A DNA stretch of 16,559 nucleotides. It comes from Pseudomonadota bacterium. Its GTDB lineage: Bacteria; Pseudomonadota; Gammaproteobacteria; Xanthomonadales; Xanthomonadaceae. This document shows, piece by piece, positions 14,333-16,559 of the stretch (position 1 is the first letter of the stretch; each line of letters begins with the position of its first letter). The notes below the pieces were generated by a model, which saw only the letters and a list, made by a program, of their open reading frames with translations, had not been told where the DNA came from and made no database searches. Location: assembly GCA_025355485.1 (NCBI GenBank), contig JANXZP010000098.1:1-16559 (forward strand). Reading direction: 5' to 3'. Both the position numbers and the translations under genes were made by a program.

Positions 14333-14511
14333 TGCGAGAGCTGCAGATTCCATCACTGCAGGTTGCTTCGATGACGACCACGATGCGTCGCCGCGTCGGT
14401 AGCAGCTACGGGCGTTCCAGACGCCCGGGTGCACTTCCCACATCCATGTGGGTCGGCTACAGGCGTTCCAGACGCCTGTGTGCACTTCCCACGTCCATGT
14501 GGGTCGCGTGA
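14332..14511 (+). CDS. Possible 59-residue mini-ORF across the tandem repeat
   Basis: A frame starting with ATG at 14332 overlaps the hpf stop (TGATG) and ends with a TGA that overlaps the hprK start (GTGA). The 51-bp repeat is 17 codons long, so the frame stays open and yields two copies of a 17-residue peptide (YGRSRRPGALPTSMWVG and YRRSRRLCALPTSMWVA). No family is recognised. The coupling geometry is striking but may be chance; no Shine-Dalgarno of its own is needed if it is read by ribosomes leaving hpf. Confidence 0.25.
   Translation: MRELQIPSLQVASMTTTMRRRVGSSYGRSRRPGALPTSMWVGYRRSRRLCALPTSMWVA
14406..14507. repeat. Two tandem 51-bp double-hairpin repeats
   Basis: Unit 1 spans 14406-14456 and unit 2 spans 14457-14507, both starting ctac and nearly identical. 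Each has hairpin A and hairpin B. In unit 1, A is gggcgt-TCCAG-acgccc (14410-14426) and B is cccaca-TCCA-tgtggg (14437-14452). In unit 2, A is aggcgt-TCCAG-acgcct (14461-14477, extendable to 8 bp) and B is cccacg-TCCA-tgtggg (14488-14503). The first base pair of A changes from G-C to A-T in both arms together; in B the change leaves a G-T pair. The stems are therefore kept while the sequence drifts. The second hairpin B ends four bases before the hprK GTG. Confidence 0.9.
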
Positions 14512-15458
14512 ACAAGATCGCCGCTCGCGAGCTGTTCGATCAGTTGCGCGAGCGGCTCGGGTTGCGCTGGGTCGGCGGTCGCGCGGGCGAGAATCGCGTG
14601 GTCGATGCCAAGGCCACGGTGTCGCGACGACCATCGCTGGCCGGTTATCTCAACATCATCTATCCCAACCGCGTGCAGATCCTCGGCTCCGAGGAACTGG
14701 ACTGGCTCGATAGCCTGGACGCGCGGCTGCGCTGGGAAACGCTGCAGAAAATCGTCAACAACAGCCCGCTCGCGATGGTCATCAGCAAGGACCAGGCCTG
14801 CCCGGCCGACCTGCGCGAAGCCGCGGAGGATTCCGGTACGCCGCTGTGGGTGTCGCCGCGGCGCGGACACGAATTGCTGAACCTGCTGCAATACCACCTC
14901 GCGCGCGTGCTCGCGCCGCAGACGACGCTGCATGGCGTGTTCATGGAGATCTATTCGATCGGCGTGCTGATCACCGGCGAATCGGGTTCGGGCAAGAGCG
15001 AGCTCGCGCTGGAACTGATCTCGCGCGGCCACCGGCTGGTCGCCGACGACGCGCCGCAGTTCACCCAGATCGCGCCGGACGTACTCGACGGCACCTGCCC
15101 CGAACTGCTGCAGGACCTGCTCGAATTGCGCGGCCTCGGCGTGCTGAACATCCGCGAGATGTTCGGCGACACCGCGGTGAAACGGAACAAATACCTGCGC
15201 CTCGTGGTGCATCTGCAACGACTGGGCAGCGATGCCTCCGCCGACGGCATGGATCGGCTCACCGGCGATGTCGGCATCCGTCGCGTGCTCGACCTCGACG
15301 TGCCGATGATCACCTTGCCGGTCGCGCCTGGCCGCAACCTCGCGGTGCTCACCGAAGCGGCCGCGCGCCTGCACATCCTGCGCATCAAGGGGATCGATCC
15401 CGGCGCTGCGTTCCTCGCACGCCATACGCAATTCCTGCAACGCGGCGAAGGCGCATGA
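14508..15458 (+). CDS. hprK: HPr kinase/phosphorylase
   Basis: A 316-residue bifunctional enzyme that phosphorylates and dephosphorylates a serine of HPr, tying PTS state to metabolism. The N-terminal domain (about 1-130) includes RRPSLAGYLNIIYPNRVQILG; the C-terminal kinase domain has H142 (TLHGVFMEIY), Walker A GESGSGKS (157-164), the ADD motif with D181, and the HprK signature ELRGLGVLNIREMFGD (206-221). The length equals that of Xanthomonas HprK as I recall it. The start is GTG at 14508, giving an N-terminus (NKIAARELFDQ) like those relatives; an in-frame ATG at 14448 lies in the repeat and is not used. The only Shine-Dalgarno-like bases (GTGGG) are part of the preceding hairpin. The stop overlaps rapZ (ATGA). 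Confidence 0.96.
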   Translation: MNKIAARELFDQLRERLGLRWVGGRAGENRVVDAKATVSRRPSLAGYLNIIYPNRVQILGSEELDWLDSLDARLRWETLQKIVNNSPLAMVISKDQACPADLREAAEDSGTPLWVSPRRGHELLNLLQYHLARVLAPQTTLHGVFMEIYSIGVLITGESGSGKSELALELISRGHRLVADDAPQFTQIAPDVLDGTCPELLQDLLELRGLGVLNIREMFGDTAVKRNKYLRLVVHLQRLGSDASADGMDRLTGDVGIRRVLDLDVPMITLPVAPGRNLAVLTEAAARLHILRIKGIDPGAAFLARHTQFLQRGEGA

Positions 15459-16369
15459 GCGACGCCACGACCACGGCTGGGACATCTCCAACGCCGCATG
15501 CGTCCGGCAAGCCCGAACTGATCGTGCTCAGCGGCCTGTCCGGATCGGGCAAGTCGGTCGCGCTGCGCACACTCGAAGACCTCGATTACAACTGCGTGGA
15601 CAACCTGCCCGCGGCATTGCTACCGGATTTCGTGCGCAGCGTTTCGACGGGTTACGACCCGCATCCGCGCCTCGCAGTCGGCATCGACGTGCGCAATCGC
15701 GACGCCGATCTCACCGAGATGCCGCAATGGTTGTCCGCGGTCGGCGAACTGGGTTTCGACCACCGGCTGGTGTTCTTCGACACCACCGACGATGTGCTGC
15801 TCAAGCGTTATTCGGAAACCCGCCGCCGGCATCCGCTGAGCCACACCGGACTGGCACTCGCCGATGCGATCGCGCTCGAACGCCAGGTACTCGGCCCGGT
15901 GCGCGCGCTCGCCGACCTGCTGATCGACACTAGCGAGCTCAACGTGCACCAGTTGCGTCGGCGCGTCATCACCGAACTCGGCATGCAGGCGCGACCGGGG
16001 CTGTCGGTGCTGTTCGAATCCTTCGCCTACCGGCGCGGCTTGCCGGCTGATGCCGATTTCGTGTTCGACGCGCGCGCGTTGCCGAACCCGCACTGGGACG
16101 CGCGGTTGCGGCCATTGTCGGGACGTGATGAAGCGGTGCGCGAGTACCTCGACGCGCAACCCGATGTGCAGAAGTTCCTAGCGCAGGTGATCGGCTTCGT
16201 CGATACCTGGCTGCCGCATTTTGATGGCGGCACGCGCAGCTATGTCACCGTAGCGTTCGGGTGCACCGGCGGCCGCCACCGTTCGGTGTACATGGCCGAG
16301 CAACTGGCGCGGCACGTGCGCGCGAACGGACGCGAGGACGTGTTGACCTATCACCGCGAACTCGAGTAG
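15455..16369 (+). CDS. rapZ: RNase adapter RapZ (P-loop nucleotide-binding protein)
   Basis: A 304-residue protein of the RapZ/YvcJ family. In E. coli it binds the small RNA GlmZ and recruits RNase E to control glucosamine-6-phosphate synthase; whether the same RNA targets exist here is unknown. Walker A is GLSGSGKS (27-34), followed by ALRTLEDLDYNCVDNLPAALL; the C-terminal domain has RSYVTVAFGCTGGRHRSVYMAE with GCTGGRHRS at 269-277, the conserved RNA and ligand binding loop. The protein begins with about 20 Thr/Ser/Pro-rich residues before the first strand, longer than in E. coli (284 residues). The ATG overlaps the hprK stop, so the two are translationally coupled. Confidence 0.96.
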   Translation: MSDATTTAGTSPTPHASGKPELIVLSGLSGSGKSVALRTLEDLDYNCVDNLPAALLPDFVRSVSTGYDPHPRLAVGIDVRNRDADLTEMPQWLSAVGELGFDHRLVFFDTTDDVLLKRYSETRRRHPLSHTGLALADAIALERQVLGPVRALADLLIDTSELNVHQLRRRVITELGMQARPGLSVLFESFAYRRGLPADADFVFDARALPNPHWDARLRPLSGRDEAVREYLDAQPDVQKFLAQVIGFVDTWLPHFDGGTRSYVTVAFGCTGGRHRSVYMAEQLARHVRANGREDVLTYHRELE

Positions 16370-16372
16370 CGC

Positions 16373-16559
16373 ATGACCGTCGGCGTCCTGCTCATCACCC
16401 ACGAAGGCATCGGCAGCGCGCACCGCGCGGTCGCCGAACGCCTGCTCGGGAACCTGCCGCTGGCCGTCGGCGTGTTCGAATTGCCATTCGACTTGCCGCC
16501 CGAACAGGCGTTGACGCAGGCCAGCGCGGCGCTGCGCAAGATCGACTCGGGCGGCGGCG
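16373..16559 (+). CDS. PTS EIIA component, mannose type (partial)
   Basis: The first 62 codons of an EIIA-Man-like protein; the 3' end is beyond the window. MTVGVLLITHEGIGSAHRAVAERLLG is the usual opening, with the phosphorylated histidine at H10. It begins three bases after the rapZ stop. In Lysobacterales relatives HPr (ptsH) and EI (ptsI) genes follow such an EIIA, forming a regulatory PTS with HprK and without sugar permeases; I expect them just downstream but cannot see them. Confidence 0.87.
   Translation, partial: MTVGVLLITHEGIGSAHRAVAERLLGNLPLAVGVFELPFDLPPEQALTQASAALRKIDSGGG

Noticed and set aside
14406..14507. CRISPR array
   Set aside because: Only two units, directly adjacent, with no unique spacers between identical repeats and no cas genes. 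It is a tandem double-hairpin repeat.
14457..15491. Minus-strand frame of 344 codons opposite hprK
   Set aside because: A shadow of hprK; the peptide is rich in Gln/His/Arg with no recognisable fold.

Overview
The window is a GC-rich stretch of proteobacterial chromosome made almost entirely of conserved housekeeping genes. The gene order (ibaG-murA facing kdsD-kdsC-lptC-lptA-lptB-rpoN-hpf, then hprK-rapZ-EIIA) and the HPr kinase in a gammaproteobacterial setting fit the Lysobacterales (Xanthomonadales). I lean towards Rhodanobacteraceae or Lysobacteraceae but cannot fix the genus. There are no rRNA, tRNA, phage, transposase, CRISPR or defence genes.

Layout. (1) 1-132 holds palindromic repeat sequence. 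(2) 133-3738, minus strand, is a tight four-gene run: DUF2066 exported protein, CDP-alcohol phosphatidyltransferase, AI-2E/PerM-type membrane protein, hda. (3) 3838-6278, plus strand, is purM-purN-DUF3108, divergent from run 2 across a 99-bp gap with a probable extended -10 promoter. (4) 6279-7046 is an accessory island: a possible 85-residue membrane protein of lower GC, then about 400 bp of noncoding repeat sequence rich in inverted repeats. (5) 7047-8699, minus strand, is ibaG then murA. (6) 8780-12378, plus strand, is kdsD-kdsC-lptC-lptA-lptB, making Kdo precursor and the LPS transport machine. (7) 12442-16559, plus strand, is rpoN-hpf, a 51-bp tandem repeat, hprK, rapZ and the start of a mannose-type PTS EIIA, cut by the window end.

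Functionally, the right half joins outer-membrane building (Kdo, Lpt, MurA, IbaG) to a regulatory PTS (HprK, RapZ, EIIA) next to sigma-54 and a ribosome hibernation factor. The left half joins purine synthesis to replication control (Hda) and phospholipid synthesis.

The most interesting signal is not a gene but a family of small palindromes whose loop contains TCC, usually TCCA. They occur as a two-hairpin module of about 51 bp. Two tandem copies lie between hpf and hprK, where ptsN often sits in related genomes. One base pair there differs between copies by a paired (compensatory) change, and the second copy ends four bases before the hprK start codon. A similar two-hairpin module appears to be inserted in frame inside the CDP-alcohol phosphatidyltransferase gene. 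Single TCCA hairpins lie between ibaG and murA and inside the 6784-6855 repeat. This resembles in-gene palindromic elements described in Rickettsia, or REP/REPIN elements; no mobilising protein is in the window.
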